Shown: positions 17,641 through 26,991, numbered from the stretch's first letter. The stretch: 64,000 nucleotides of DNA from Methanogenium organophilum (GCF_026684035.1 NZ_CP113361.1:1240001-1304000); one strand, 5' to 3'. The notes: generated by a model from the letters alone, not told the origin. Numbers and translations are program-made.

Positions 17641-19202
17641 TCATCAACACGCAGCGGCGGCGGACCTACCTCCTCGTGGCCCTTCCCATCAGCCTGCTCG
17701 TTGCCTGGGTCTTCACCGCGGTCGCCCCGGTCTTCAAGATTCACCCACCCTCTTTTGCCCTCACGGTGGCTGTCGAGTTCCTCTGCGGGCTCTTTCTGGC
17801 GGTTGCCGTGGGGATGATCTTCAACGAGGATTCCCGGATAAATGGCATTGTCTATGCGGGCATCTTCGCAGCACTGCCGGTCTTCTACGTGATGACGTCC
17901 CCGTGGGCGAACGTGGATCTCCTCACCCTCACCTACACGGCGGGCATCGTCTGCGGTGGGGCGTTCGTCATCCGGGTGGTCACGACCAACCGCTACGACC
18001 ACCTGGCCCGTGGCGCAAAGGGCCTTTTCACCATCTTCTTCGCCCTCATCATCGGGTTTCTCGCGTACGAGATGTACATCTCCGCCTTCACCCCGGATGC
18101 GACGGTGAGCGAGGCGTATGCGGCGCAGTACATCTTCTTTTTCGGGACGGGAATCGTGCTCTCGGTGGTCCTGTACTGGCTTACCATCCGGATCACCGTC
18201 GGGGTGCGGGCCTCGGAGATATTCATCTTCGGCCCCCGGTCGTCGGGGAAGACCTACTTCGTCCTCGGCCTCTGGAGCTACATTTCCCAGCACTTCGAGA
18301 AGGGCCACTCGAACGAAGGGGTGGTTCTCTCGGGAGACCCAACGGACACGGGCGACGACCTGCGGATATCGAATATGTACGCGAAGATCCTCGATGGCAA
18401 GATCCTCTCGCGCACCTACCGGTACCAGATGGTGATGTACCAGCTGACGGGAATGAAGTACGGCATTATCCCGGTCAAGTGGACGGTGGTGGACTATGCC
18501 GGCGAATACTACGACGAACTGAACGAGGAGACCTTCCGCCGGGCGGTTGCCCTCATCGGCGAATGGACCGGCATCCCAACAGCAGACATCCGGCGTCGTG
18601 CGGGAACGATTGAGTTCGTCCGGTTCATCCGGGAGACCTATCCGGAGGCGCTCACCGACCCCGCCTTCACGAGGAGTGTCATCATCACGACGATGTACGG
18701 CAACTTCCTCCGGGCGGGCAAGGTGATCTTCCTCATCGACGGCGAGAAGGTAACGGACGACCGGAAGGGGCATGCCCAGCTTGCGCGGGAGTTCGGGGGC
18801 TACATGAAGACCCTTATCGACCTCGAAGGGGGGCGTTATCTGGGCCTCTTCCGGCCGAACAAGAAGTTCGCGCTCGTCGTCACGAAAGCGGATCTCGTCT
18901 GCTGGAAGAACCGGGAGATCCGCAATCTGCTCCGTACCATGAACGTGGCCAAACTCTCCGAAGTCCCGGAGACCTCAAAGGAGGCCCTGACCATCGAGAC
19001 ACGGCTCTACGAGATCCTCGGCACGAACCAGGTCTTCCGGAACCTTGTCAATATGATGAACGACATCTCGATGTACTTCGTGGCGGTATCGGTCGATGCA
19101 ACGGCGGAACCCTTCCCCACGGAGGAGGGGTTCGAGGAGGAGATCTGGCCGGCGTCGCTTGCGCCGTGGCGGTTTACGGAGATATTCCGGTTCGGCCTGT
19201 AG
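17637..19202 (+). CDS. Polytopic membrane protein with cytoplasmic GTPase domain
   Basis: A 521-residue protein. Six hydrophobic helices (about 11-31, 42-62, 71-87, 97-115, 129-147, 163-183) precede a P-loop GTPase. Its motifs are GPRSSGKT at 199-206, the switch II-like DYAGEYYD at 286-293, and TKAD at 416-419 as the base-specifying motif. VIFLIDGEKV (363-372) is a core strand. The domain belongs with TRAFAC-class GTPases of unknown role. It overlaps the tubulin-like gene as ATGA, a strong sign of stoichiometric partnership. A distinct GTPase next to an FtsZ/tubulin-like gene is a known predicted membrane-remodelling pairing. Membrane fusion of the GTPase is notable. Confidence 0.85.
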   Translation: MIINTQRRRTYLLVALPISLLVAWVFTAVAPVFKIHPPSFALTVAVEFLCGLFLAVAVGMIFNEDSRINGIVYAGIFAALPVFYVMTSPWANVDLLTLTYTAGIVCGGAFVIRVVTTNRYDHLARGAKGLFTIFFALIIGFLAYEMYISAFTPDATVSEAYAAQYIFFFGTGIVLSVVLYWLTIRITVGVRASEIFIFGPRSSGKTYFVLGLWSYISQHFEKGHSNEGVVLSGDPTDTGDDLRISNMYAKILDGKILSRTYRYQMVMYQLTGMKYGIIPVKWTVVDYAGEYYDELNEETFRRAVALIGEWTGIPTADIRRRAGTIEFVRFIRETYPEALTDPAFTRSVIITTMYGNFLRAGKVIFLIDGEKVTDDRKGHAQLAREFGGYMKTLIDLEGGRYLGLFRPNKKFALVVTKADLVCWKNREIRNLLRTMNVAKLSEVPETSKEALTIETRLYEILGTNQVFRNLVNMMNDISMYFVAVSVDATAEPFPTEEGFEEEIWPASLAPWRFTEIFRFGL

Positions 19203-19223
19203 GCCGCCGGAGGGGGGAGAGAA

Positions 19224-20633
19224 ATGCACGACGCATACGGTATATTTACACCGGACGGCGAAGCACTGGGAGGAACCCTTACAGACGAGTACGCCCTCCG
19301 GCTCGCTGAACGGCTCGACGAAAGTTCGGCGTCGCTTTATATCAGCACGAAACACGGCGTCCTTCTGATGGGCACCGCGGTGAACGTCCAGAAACAGGGG
19401 CGGCGGCCCGACACGGTGATTTATCTCGAACGGACCGTCTGGGAGGGCGGGCCGGTGCCGGCGGTCGATCGCTCGGCCGTACATGCCTTCTTTGAACGCG
19501 TCGAACGGCGTCTCGCGGCGATGGAGTACGCCCTGCGGGACGTGGGCCCGGAGATCGGGGCGGGGGCAGGCCTGGTGGGGGCCCGCACGACCGACTATGC
19601 CCTCGGGCGGCTCCTTCTGGGGCGGCCCGTCGTCTGTACCGCAGGCATCCCCTCCCGGTCGTATGCCTTCTTTTTCGCGGTTCTGAACGCACTGCAGCCC
19701 CTTCTCTCCACCGGATTCACTTTTGTCATCGCGAAACGTATCGTCCCCGATATCGACCTCGTGGTGGCGGAGACTGCCGCCGGGCGGGTGCAGGTAGACC
19801 TTGCCACGGAAACGGTGACGAACGATGCCTGGGAGGAGATGTACCGCGACATCGGGCGCTTCTCCCGCAACCCGGTTCTCCGGCAGATTCTCGCAGGGGC
19901 GTCGTCCCACCCCGCCCTCACGGGAAGCCTCCTTGCCGAGTACACCCATGCAAACCGCGTTCCCCCGGGCGGAAAGAACCGTTTTGCGGCATTTCTTGCA
20001 GAAGAGGGCATTCCCCGTGCCCCGAAACCACCGGAGGGAGGCACCCCCGGCATCGCCCGGCCGCCCGAAGAACGACCGGCCCGACCGGATGAGGCCGATT
20101 ATGCGAAACCGCCTCCCCGGCCGGCGGCAGACCGGCTGGAGCAGGAGTATGCGGTGCATATGGAACAAAAGCGGACGGCCCGGCGGCGCCTTGCAATCGG
20201 GGTGGGGGTGGTGCTTGTTCTTATGGTGGCCATCCTTGTGCTTTTTCTCGTTTCGCCGGGACTCCTTCCTCTGCCCCTGAATGGCACCCCCGCTCCGCAC
20301 ATCACCCCGTCGGCGCCGATCACGCCGGAGCAGGCGACTGTTCTCATAACGCGGCTGAACACGACGCCGGGGAATATCCCCGCAGACCTGCAGGGGGTGG
20401 GGAGTGCGTACGATATCACGGTCGCGGCGCCGCAGAACGTGACGCTGGAGCTGACAGCAGACATCTCAACGGAGCGATTCTACAGCCTGATGCGCTACAA
20501 CGCATCCGGGGCAATCTGGGAGCCGGTCGAAACCCCGCTCGTCGTCACGAACAAAACGGTTGTTGCATCTATCCCCACGTCGGGCATCTATCGCGTCTTC
20601 ACCAACCGGACCCCCCCGCAGCCGCAGGGGTAG
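19224..20633 (+). CDS. Bitopic membrane protein of tubulin-like operon
   Basis: A 469-residue protein of unknown family. Residues 1-250 form a soluble, presumably cytoplasmic domain starting MHDAYGIFTPDGEALGG. A Pro-rich linker (about 264-305) and one membrane helix (about 322-344, after the basic KRTARRR) follow. The last 120 residues would be outside, with Pro/Thr-rich stretches, several NxT sites and a beta-rich end. The N-terminal domain may be the cytosolic partner of the adjacent GTPase (for example a regulator), but no motif proves this. It begins 21 bases after the GTPase stop behind a GGAGGGGGGA site. Confidence 0.75.
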   Translation: MHDAYGIFTPDGEALGGTLTDEYALRLAERLDESSASLYISTKHGVLLMGTAVNVQKQGRRPDTVIYLERTVWEGGPVPAVDRSAVHAFFERVERRLAAMEYALRDVGPEIGAGAGLVGARTTDYALGRLLLGRPVVCTAGIPSRSYAFFFAVLNALQPLLSTGFTFVIAKRIVPDIDLVVAETAAGRVQVDLATETVTNDAWEEMYRDIGRFSRNPVLRQILAGASSHPALTGSLLAEYTHANRVPPGGKNRFAAFLAEEGIPRAPKPPEGGTPGIARPPEERPARPDEADYAKPPPRPAADRLEQEYAVHMEQKRTARRRLAIGVGVVLVLMVAILVLFLVSPGLLPLPLNGTPAPHITPSAPITPEQATVLITRLNTTPGNIPADLQGVGSAYDITVAAPQNVTLELTADISTERFYSLMRYNASGAIWEPVETPLVVTNKTVVASIPTSGIYRVFTNRTPPQPQG

Positions 20634-20679
20634 CGGTGGGGACAGCGGTCCGGACGGGAGAACAGGGGAGGTGTCTTGC

Positions 20680-22323
20680 ATGAAATCGGATCCTGCGCCA
20701 CTCTGTGTTCTTGTGATAATTATCTGCCTTACGCTCCTTGTGACCGTCTATCCGGCGGCGGCGCAGGTCCGGGGGACGATTGCGGTCTCATCCGAACCGG
20801 AGGGGGCGTCCATCTTCCTGAACGACGAAGACCTCGGTCTGCAGACGAACACGTTCATCGAGGATGTCTTCCCCGGCATTCACTACATCCGGCTGGAACT
20901 GCCGGGCTACCGTACGTGGGAGACATTCTTCGAGGTGGACGAGGGGAAAGTAACCTACATCAGCCACGAGATGGAGCCGATCGTCGGTGGCCCCTTCTCG
21001 GTGGCGACGACACCGCCGGGTGCAGCGGTCTATATCGACGGCACGTTCATGGGGACCTCCGATACCGTTCTCTATGATCTCCCGGCAGGACAGCACCGTA
21101 TCCTGCTCACCCTCGACGGCTACGCTGACTATGCAGCGACGATCACCATCCCGGAGGATATGGCTCAGTCGCTCGTCCATACATTTGAACCACCTTCATC
21201 GACGGGACGGATCACCGTCTCATCCGCCCCAACGAATGCCGCCATATATTTGGGCGGCGTGTACCAGGGTACCACCCCGCTGACGCTCGACGAGGTACAG
21301 CCGGGGACCTATCCAATCGTTCTGACCCGGACAGGGTACGAGAACTGGACGGGCAGCGTGGAAGTGGCGGCTGGCCGGATATCCGAAATATCTGCTGTCC
21401 TCGTACGGTCCCCGGTCCTCCTCGCGGTTGCAAGCATCCCCCCCGGTGCGGAGGTCTTTGTTGACGGCACCCTTCGCGGCACCACCCCGCTCTCCATCTC
21501 CATCGAACAGGGCATGCACACCGTCAGAATCGAGAAATTCGGCTATGAACCGCAGGAAGAGACGGTTGACGCCGGTCCCGACGGCGTATCTGTCTCCGTC
21601 CCGCTCGTCTCGACGGTGCCGCAGGCGCTTGACGCTGCTGAAGAGGCAATCCGGCAAAACGAGGCGTATGGCCCGGACAGGGCCGTGGCCGCCATCAAAT
21701 CCGCATATCTCCAATACGAGGTGGGCGACGCGGAAGGGGCGGTCCGGTATGCGGCAGACGCAGTCGCCCTCGCAGAAGACGTGGACCGGGACGGTGTCAC
21801 CAATGCCCGTGACATCAGTCCCCGCCTGCACAACGCCGTGATCTATGTGTTGCCGGTGTTGCTCTGCATCCTCGCAGCGGCCCTCTTCGTCCGTGATGTT
21901 GCTCTCCACCGGGTGCTCCCCGTTCTGGGCGTCGACCTGCCCGCGACCGTCAGGGAGGATGATATGCTTGCCCGGGCCGGGATCACAGCGGACGCCGCCG
22001 GCGGGCCGTACCGGGGATTCGTCTGCACCGTTACAATAGACGGGGCCACGGTGGAGCACTTCACGATCCCGGGGCGGTACCGGGTGATGCTCGGCGGCCG
22101 GGGGCGGGGCGTTCACCGGCTCCGGGTGCACCTGCAGGTGGTGCAGGAGCGCTACGGAACGGTGGAGCGTTCAGAGGAATGGTCATTCATCGTCGAACCG
22201 GCGGAGCGGGCGGCTGGCGGCGGGGGAGAGATCATCGATGCGGAAGAGCCCGTGGGGGATCTGGCAGCTCTCTATGAGGAGGAACGCGATGATGGCGGGA
22301 CCAAAGCCGAAGCAGGGACGTAG
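20680..22323 (+). CDS. PEGA-repeat membrane protein, last gene of tubulin-like operon
   Basis: A 547-residue protein. A GGGGAGG at 20665-20671 lies 8 bases before this ATG; an open frame from 20560 overlaps the previous gene and is rejected as start. After a signal helix (about 8-29) come four PEGA domains (about 31-98, 101-170, 172-240 and 241-310), each with a VSSEPEGASIFLND-like or SIPPGAEVFVDGTLRGTTPL-like core. Then follow a helical region, a DVDRDGVTNARD calcium-loop-like motif near 367, a membrane helix (about 387-410) and a 135-residue beta-rich tail. PEGA domains are thought to bind surface layers or glycans, so this protein could anchor the complex to the cell wall. Confidence 0.88.
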   Translation: MKSDPAPLCVLVIIICLTLLVTVYPAAAQVRGTIAVSSEPEGASIFLNDEDLGLQTNTFIEDVFPGIHYIRLELPGYRTWETFFEVDEGKVTYISHEMEPIVGGPFSVATTPPGAAVYIDGTFMGTSDTVLYDLPAGQHRILLTLDGYADYAATITIPEDMAQSLVHTFEPPSSTGRITVSSAPTNAAIYLGGVYQGTTPLTLDEVQPGTYPIVLTRTGYENWTGSVEVAAGRISEISAVLVRSPVLLAVASIPPGAEVFVDGTLRGTTPLSISIEQGMHTVRIEKFGYEPQEETVDAGPDGVSVSVPLVSTVPQALDAAEEAIRQNEAYGPDRAVAAIKSAYLQYEVGDAEGAVRYAADAVALAEDVDRDGVTNARDISPRLHNAVIYVLPVLLCILAAALFVRDVALHRVLPVLGVDLPATVREDDMLARAGITADAAGGPYRGFVCTVTIDGATVEHFTIPGRYRVMLGGRGRGVHRLRVHLQVVQERYGTVERSEEWSFIVEPAERAAGGGGEIIDAEEPVGDLAALYEEERDDGGTKAEAGT

Positions 22324-22453
22324 GGGATGGGGGCGACAGAAGAAGACCTGCCGGAAGGTTCGTCCGGCTCTCCGGCAGAAGGACTTTGCTGACGGTACGA
22401 ATACTGGCGGGAGTGCTCAGGCAGTTGCGTGCCGGTAAAAAAGGATATGAGAA

Positions 22454-23476
22454 TTATATCGCACTGAACCCGAGCGCCTCGTTCGTCATCTTTATGGACT
22501 CTTCAGCGGTGTCTGCCGCCTTCATCATCGCACGGATGGCGTCCACATTCTCGACGACTACATCCGCTTCCTGGTGGATGGCCTGGAAGAGATAGAGTTC
22601 ATTATTCGTACCGACAGAGACTGAGTCCTCGTAGACACAGGACTCCCAGAGGTCACCACGGGGGCGGTTCATATCGGACGCCAGCTCCCGGAGTTCAGCA
22701 GTTGATGTGATCCCGGAAGCACCTTTTACGATACCGATTCTCGGGTGCTTACGAATGAGATCGAGGACGCCATCGCGGGATGCCTCGCGGGCAAGCTCCA
22801 TCCGGATCACATGCATATGCATGAAGGTGGTTGGCACGATCATCGCGGTTGTCACGATATCGATGGTGGGGAGCACGGTGTTTACATCTGGACCGTGATG
22901 TGATGGGATGGTGACCGGATTGAGGACGATCGCGTCCACTGGCCCTTTTTTGATACCGCCGGGGTCAGATCCGCGGCGCACCATCGTTGAAAAGACGGAT
23001 TTTACCCCATACGCCTCGTCAGCGAGATGGATAATACGGCACAGACCGGTTGTGTTGCATGAGACCACGCGGACAAAGTCCGCGCCATAGGCGTCTTCGT
23101 AATTGCAGGATGAATTAAACGAGATACCCGCCACCTCATGCTTCTCTCCGCCCTGCCAGATAGCCTTTACATTGAAGAGTTCATAGATTGCTTTATTTGC
23201 CTTTCCCACCCCGCCGGGGGTGGCGTCCACGACAATATCGCACTTCTTGAGCATCTCCTCCACATCGCCTGCGACGGCAATGCCAGCCTGCTCAAAGACT
23301 GGTTTTTTCTCGATATCTGCGATATATAGGGGATATCCCCGCTCGTTTGCGATATACGCCTCACCGGATGGCCGAGTCTTTGAGACTCCGACAACTTCCA
23401 TGTCCGGCTGGGCGGCCACCGCATCTGCCACACGTTTGCCAATAGTTCCGTATCCGTTAATTGCCACTTTGATCAT
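22454..23476 (-). CDS. gap: Glyceraldehyde-3-phosphate dehydrogenase, archaeal type II
   Basis: Reversible phosphorylating dehydrogenase of glycolysis and gluconeogenesis, 340 residues, as usual for archaeal enzymes. The nucleotide-binding loop INGYGTIGKR is at 6-15 and the catalytic cysteine is Cys140 in SCNTTGLCR. The start has an AAGGTG site about 8 bases upstream on the minus strand. It stands alone. In a methanogen it most likely serves gluconeogenesis. Confidence 0.96.
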   Translation of the reverse strand: MIKVAINGYGTIGKRVADAVAAQPDMEVVGVSKTRPSGEAYIANERGYPLYIADIEKKPVFEQAGIAVAGDVEEMLKKCDIVVDATPGGVGKANKAIYELFNVKAIWQGGEKHEVAGISFNSSCNYEDAYGADFVRVVSCNTTGLCRIIHLADEAYGVKSVFSTMVRRGSDPGGIKKGPVDAIVLNPVTIPSHHGPDVNTVLPTIDIVTTAMIVPTTFMHMHVIRMELAREASRDGVLDLIRKHPRIGIVKGASGITSTAELRELASDMNRPRGDLWESCVYEDSVSVGTNNELYLFQAIHQEADVVVENVDAIRAMMKAADTAEESIKMTNEALGFSAI

Positions 23477-23924
23477 AACTGCACACCTTCAGATGGTACT
23501 CGCGGTGTCGGCCCTCCTATTCGTTCCGGCAAGAAATACCGGCACCGTTCAGTCCCTCTCACCTGATTATTCAATTGATACAGTGGGAATACAATAAAAG
23601 GGTTCTCTTTGAATGAGCCATATGGGTGCATGGCAATAATAATATTGAAATGTCGTGTGGTCCTAGTAATGCTCTGATTTGGCGGGAGTGTGAGAATGGA
23701 ACAGAAATTCTTTCTGCAATGCCGTGAACAGACGGTGTTCATCTCAGCACATCTTCAGAAATGATCCGCGACTCCGCCTTGTCGCTGGTTCATTGATCTG
23801 ACATGGGGGGAACCTGTTAGAGTGTACTATGGTGTCATCTCAGGCGATGGTGCAAAAATACATAATACCATGCGCATCTGAAGGGAAGAAATATTAAACT
23901 CGTGGTGAAAGGAGGCATGAGACA
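23477..23924. other. Intergenic region between divergent gap and DnaJ-like gene
   Basis: These 448 bases hold promoters for both flanking genes. For gap, a tttattgt stretch (minus strand, near 23590) is a possible TATA element. For the plus-strand gene, aaatatta at about 23889-23896 lies 30 bases before the start. A 22-codon frame (23696-23764, MEQKFFLQCREQ...) has a GGGAGTG site, but it is too short to call. No other structure is evident. Confidence 0.45.
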
Positions 23925-24437
23925 ATGGGTGGAGATCTTGACCGTGAATATGCAATCTGGGTAACCCAGGATGAACTTGGCAAAAAAAAGGAGATTCATC
24001 TCGAAGGAAGCATAGTCACCTTTGTGGTTCCTACACATATTGATGGGCATGTGGTCCTTCGCCTGAAAGGCCTCGGCTATCGTCGTGGGTCAGAGAAGGG
24101 CAACCTGCTTGTCAGAATCAATCTCATGGAAGAGAGCCGCAGCGCAGAGTGGTCATCGTTCCGCCGTGACCGACAGCGGACCTCGGGTGGCGGTTTTGGA
24201 CCATTTTCATGGATGCAGTCTCCGCGGGATTATGAGGAAGGTACTACAGGGCCGGCCGGTCCCTTTGCACAGAAAGAGGCGGTACAGGACCCGATGCAGA
24301 TGCGGCGGGCAGGTTATCTCATCATTGGTGCGGGTCTGATACTGATCTCCGGTGGATTCCTGGGAATTCTGCCCATATCTGCCTGGGTAGGCAGTGTTAT
24401 TGTTGTGGGTGGTATTATTGTGGCGTTCTTTGCCTGA
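23925..24437 (+). CDS. DnaJ C-domain-like protein with two membrane helices
   Basis: A 170-residue protein. Residues about 15-70 (DELGKKKEIHLEGSIVTFVV, LRLKGLGYRRGSEKGNLLVR) closely recall the C-terminal substrate-binding domain of DnaJ, whose hallmark is a LRLKGKG...GDLLVR stretch. No J domain or zinc-binding repeats are present. After a flexible middle come two hydrophobic helices (about 128-147 and 149-169). A GGAGG at 23911-23915 sits 9 bases before the ATG. It may present or bind unfolded polypeptide at the membrane; that role is inferred from the domain only. Confidence 0.65.
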   Translation: MGGDLDREYAIWVTQDELGKKKEIHLEGSIVTFVVPTHIDGHVVLRLKGLGYRRGSEKGNLLVRINLMEESRSAEWSSFRRDRQRTSGGGFGPFSWMQSPRDYEEGTTGPAGPFAQKEAVQDPMQMRRAGYLIIGAGLILISGGFLGILPISAWVGSVIVVGGIIVAFFA

Positions 24438-24584
24438 ATATTCTGTTAACTCTTGAAATTCGTGAAGTAATTGTCAATATATCCCTGTTTTTGTATCCGG
24501 TTGCGTTCTTTCTGGTCACGGATGAGGTGCAGCCCTGTTGTCTGGACGGCGGGGCAGAAGGCGAAGGGTACTTCATCTGCATGG

Positions 24585-24914
24585 TCACGCACCGGGCAGT
24601 AGAAAATCGCCCGTCTTCCTTTCAAAGTTCACCATCATCAGGCGCAGACTCTCCTGTGGATATTCCCTTACATGGCCAGCGAGAAGAGAAATAAGTGCTT
24701 CCTTATCCCGGGCCACAGCTGCTTTTCTCCAGAATGTCCGGACCCGGAAGAGGTTCTCATGAAATTCCGGGCGCACCTCCCAGGACGGAGTGGTGGTCCG
24801 ACAGGCCCCTGATGCGGTATCAACGATACAATCAATCTTCGGCTGATAGGTGCGCTCCCCAGTTCTGCTGTCACCGGATGCCCATCTTCGTATCCGTGAG
24901 AAAATCCCTGGCAT
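24585..24914 (-). CDS. Small hypothetical protein
   Basis: A 109-codon frame in an otherwise empty stretch (24438-25035). The C-terminal two thirds (EFHENLFRVRTFWRKAAVARD, LISLLAGHVREYPQESLRLM) have a believable helical composition, unlike the competing frames on the plus strand. There is no clear ribosome binding site, and an in-frame stop lies three codons upstream, so the start is fixed if the gene is real. I do not recognise it. It could also be a decayed gene. Confidence 0.35.
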   Translation of the reverse strand: MPGIFSRIRRWASGDSRTGERTYQPKIDCIVDTASGACRTTTPSWEVRPEFHENLFRVRTFWRKAAVARDKEALISLLAGHVREYPQESLRLMMVNFERKTGDFLLPGA

Positions 24915-25035
24915 ATCGTCTATTCTGCATCGGGCGTCATGAGTGCTTTGTTTCCGGTAGGATGGTTCATTCGTCGTGACCGGAAAGGGAAGCAGGAGGC
25001 AACGCTCATATCACATGATATCAGAGAGGTTATTC

Positions 25036-25665
25036 ATGTCTGTTGAGATTGACGTTCCATTTACTCCTGATCCCTCCTTCCGGTCATACCTGATCGTCGT
25101 GACCGCATTGAGTATGCTGGTTCCCGTGTTCTTCTTTGGATTCATGGCTGTTGTCATGATGGAAGACGGCGGCGTCGCCCTTGCAGTGATGGCAGGGATT
25201 TTTCTGGTGCTGGCTCTCGCGGGAGGCATCTGGGCCTACCTCTTTTACGATACCGTACGCTACCTGCTGACAACAACGGAAATGACCTGGGGTCGGGGGA
25301 TTCTCTGGAAACAGACGGGTATTGTTCCCTACAACCGGATCACGAACGTTGATATTATCCAGGGGCCCCTGATGCGGCTCTTTGGCATCTCCAACCTGCG
25401 GATTCAGACCGCCGGGTACTCGGCAAACCAGCTTGCAGAGATCAAACTCCAGGGCATTCGTGACCCCGAACCTCTCCGTGGCGTTATCATGGACTTTGTA
25501 CGTTCCGGTTACCCGGTAGCGGCGGTCACCGGAGCGGAGATGCCTGCAGGCCCTGCGTCTACTGTTCCTCTACCATCCGGAGGAATGGCGGCAGATGCGG
25601 CAGTACTGCAGGAGCTTCGTGATATTGAAGCTGTTTTGAAGAGAATTGAAGAGAAGATGCAGTAA
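25036..25665 (+). CDS. bPH2 (DUF304/YdbT-like) membrane protein
   Basis: Taken from the ATG with GAGAGGT six bases upstream, this gives 209 residues; in-frame starts at 24976 and 25015 are possible but less well placed. Two adjacent membrane helices (about 20-46 and 52-74) are followed by a bacterial-type PH domain (YLLTTTEMTWGRGILWKQTGIVPYNRITNVDI) ending near 165. After a linker, the last 30 residues form an amphipathic helix (LQELRDIEAVLKRIEEKMQ). This matches the two-helix plus bPH2 plan of YdbT-like proteins, whose role is unknown. Confidence 0.82.
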   Translation: MSVEIDVPFTPDPSFRSYLIVVTALSMLVPVFFFGFMAVVMMEDGGVALAVMAGIFLVLALAGGIWAYLFYDTVRYLLTTTEMTWGRGILWKQTGIVPYNRITNVDIIQGPLMRLFGISNLRIQTAGYSANQLAEIKLQGIRDPEPLRGVIMDFVRSGYPVAAVTGAEMPAGPASTVPLPSGGMAADAAVLQELRDIEAVLKRIEEKMQ

Positions 25666-25848
25666 GGGTGCGCATCCTCTCTGTATTTTTTTGACGTATT
25701 TTTTCCTGCCCTCCCTTGTCATAACTCCCCGTTATTCCCACATGGCTTCTCATCCCTCTCCGGGGCGAACAAACGGGGTGTTCCGGTTGGGTGGTAGCGG
25801 CGCGAAAGGGAGAATACTATTAACGAGGGGCAGACAACCATTCTCATA

Positions 25849-26991
25849 ATGAGTATGAATGTGAGAGGACTACTGCTGTTCTGCATGGCCCTGTTCCTGA
25901 TGTGTGGGGCTGCTACAGCCATTCAGCCGCCTGATCTAAACCAAACGGTTGTGATTGATGGTGCAAAAGAGATTGCAGCCTTCATCGAATCTCCTGCTGC
26001 CACCGGATATATTGCAGCCGGTGCCACGGACAAAGGCCCCTCCCTCTGGTATGTTTCAGAAAACGGCACTGTCACCGGCAATATGACGCTCTCTCTTGGG
26101 AATGCTTCTGTAATCCAGTATGTCCAGGAGGATCAGAACGGCTACACAGTCTTTACCGACACGCATGACTTTTTCGGGGTCAGTTTGGAGGGGGAGACGC
26201 TTTGGACGTGGCATGTGCCCTACGGTGAGGTGGCATCGGTGGACGCGGCCCCCGGAGGTGGCATCATTGCGACTACAAACTATCTCCATCCGATTGTCTA
26301 CCGGCTGGGCGCAGACGGAACCCCTCTCTGGAACCAGACATATGCTGATGCTTCAGGCGCCGGTATTGCACGGTTCCAGTCGGTGAAAGCCGTCAACGAT
26401 GGTTTTATTATTGCCGGCTATGCCACCCCGATCATTGCATCCACAGACCCCGCGGGGCTCGTAATGTATCTGGACGATAACGGCACAGTGGTCTGGGAAG
26501 AACGGTATGGCGATGATGGTATCGGCTATGTCGTGAATATTAATCCGCTCCCCAACGGGGGATATATTGCTCCAGCTCTCACCACGTCAGATGAGGCCGC
26601 CGTTCTCATTCTCAATGAGACGGGGAAAGCAGTTGAGGTATTCTCCTATCCCAAACGTACAGAAATGGTCTATTACGCAGAGGTGGCTCCCGGCGGCGGC
26701 TACTATCTGCTGGGTTATGATGCCGATCTGGTGAACGGGAAACCCCGTTATCTGGTGCTGGGTGTTTCGTCGGAGGGGGGAGAGGAATGGATGCACTGGT
26801 TTGGCGACACTGGCATTCGGGCATTTGTTCCTGTGGATGACGGGTTTATTGCTGCCGGAGGGAACGGAGAGGTCTCTTTCTTCACATTCAATGAATCGGG
26901 GAAGGAGACAGATCTTTCCGACGCGTGGATGTTCATCTTCGTCATTCTTGCAGGATTCGGCGCTGGCTACCTCATATATCGGCGGCACTAA
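25849..26991 (+). CDS. Surface propeller-like protein with C-terminal membrane anchor
   Basis: A 380-residue protein with a signal peptide (about 1-25), a long external part and a C-terminal membrane helix (about 357-376) ending YRRH. The external part has repeated units with a hydrophobic strand, a Gly-Gly turn and a Trp (for example GTPLWNQTY, GTVVWEERYGDDG, GGEEWMHWFGDTG), spaced about 45-50 residues. This suggests a beta-propeller of PQQ/Kelch-like blades. Several NxT/NxS sites could be glycosylated. A TATA-like aatactattaac at 25813-25824 lies about 30 bases upstream. Ligand and role are unknown. Confidence 0.75.
   Translation: MSMNVRGLLLFCMALFLMCGAATAIQPPDLNQTVVIDGAKEIAAFIESPAATGYIAAGATDKGPSLWYVSENGTVTGNMTLSLGNASVIQYVQEDQNGYTVFTDTHDFFGVSLEGETLWTWHVPYGEVASVDAAPGGGIIATTNYLHPIVYRLGADGTPLWNQTYADASGAGIARFQSVKAVNDGFIIAGYATPIIASTDPAGLVMYLDDNGTVVWEERYGDDGIGYVVNINPLPNGGYIAPALTTSDEAAVLILNETGKAVEVFSYPKRTEMVYYAEVAPGGGYYLLGYDADLVNGKPRYLVLGVSSEGGEEWMHWFGDTGIRAFVPVDDGFIAAGGNGEVSFFTFNESGKETDLSDAWMFIFVILAGFGAGYLIYRRH

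Noticed and set aside
17561-18613. 350-codon plus-strand frame overlapping the membrane GTPase gene
   Set aside because: Out of frame with the GTPase, Arg/Pro/Gly-rich, and no ribosome binding site.
20560-20679. N-terminal extension of the PEGA protein
   Set aside because: Lies inside the previous gene; a GGGGAGG site and signal peptide point to the ATG at 20680.
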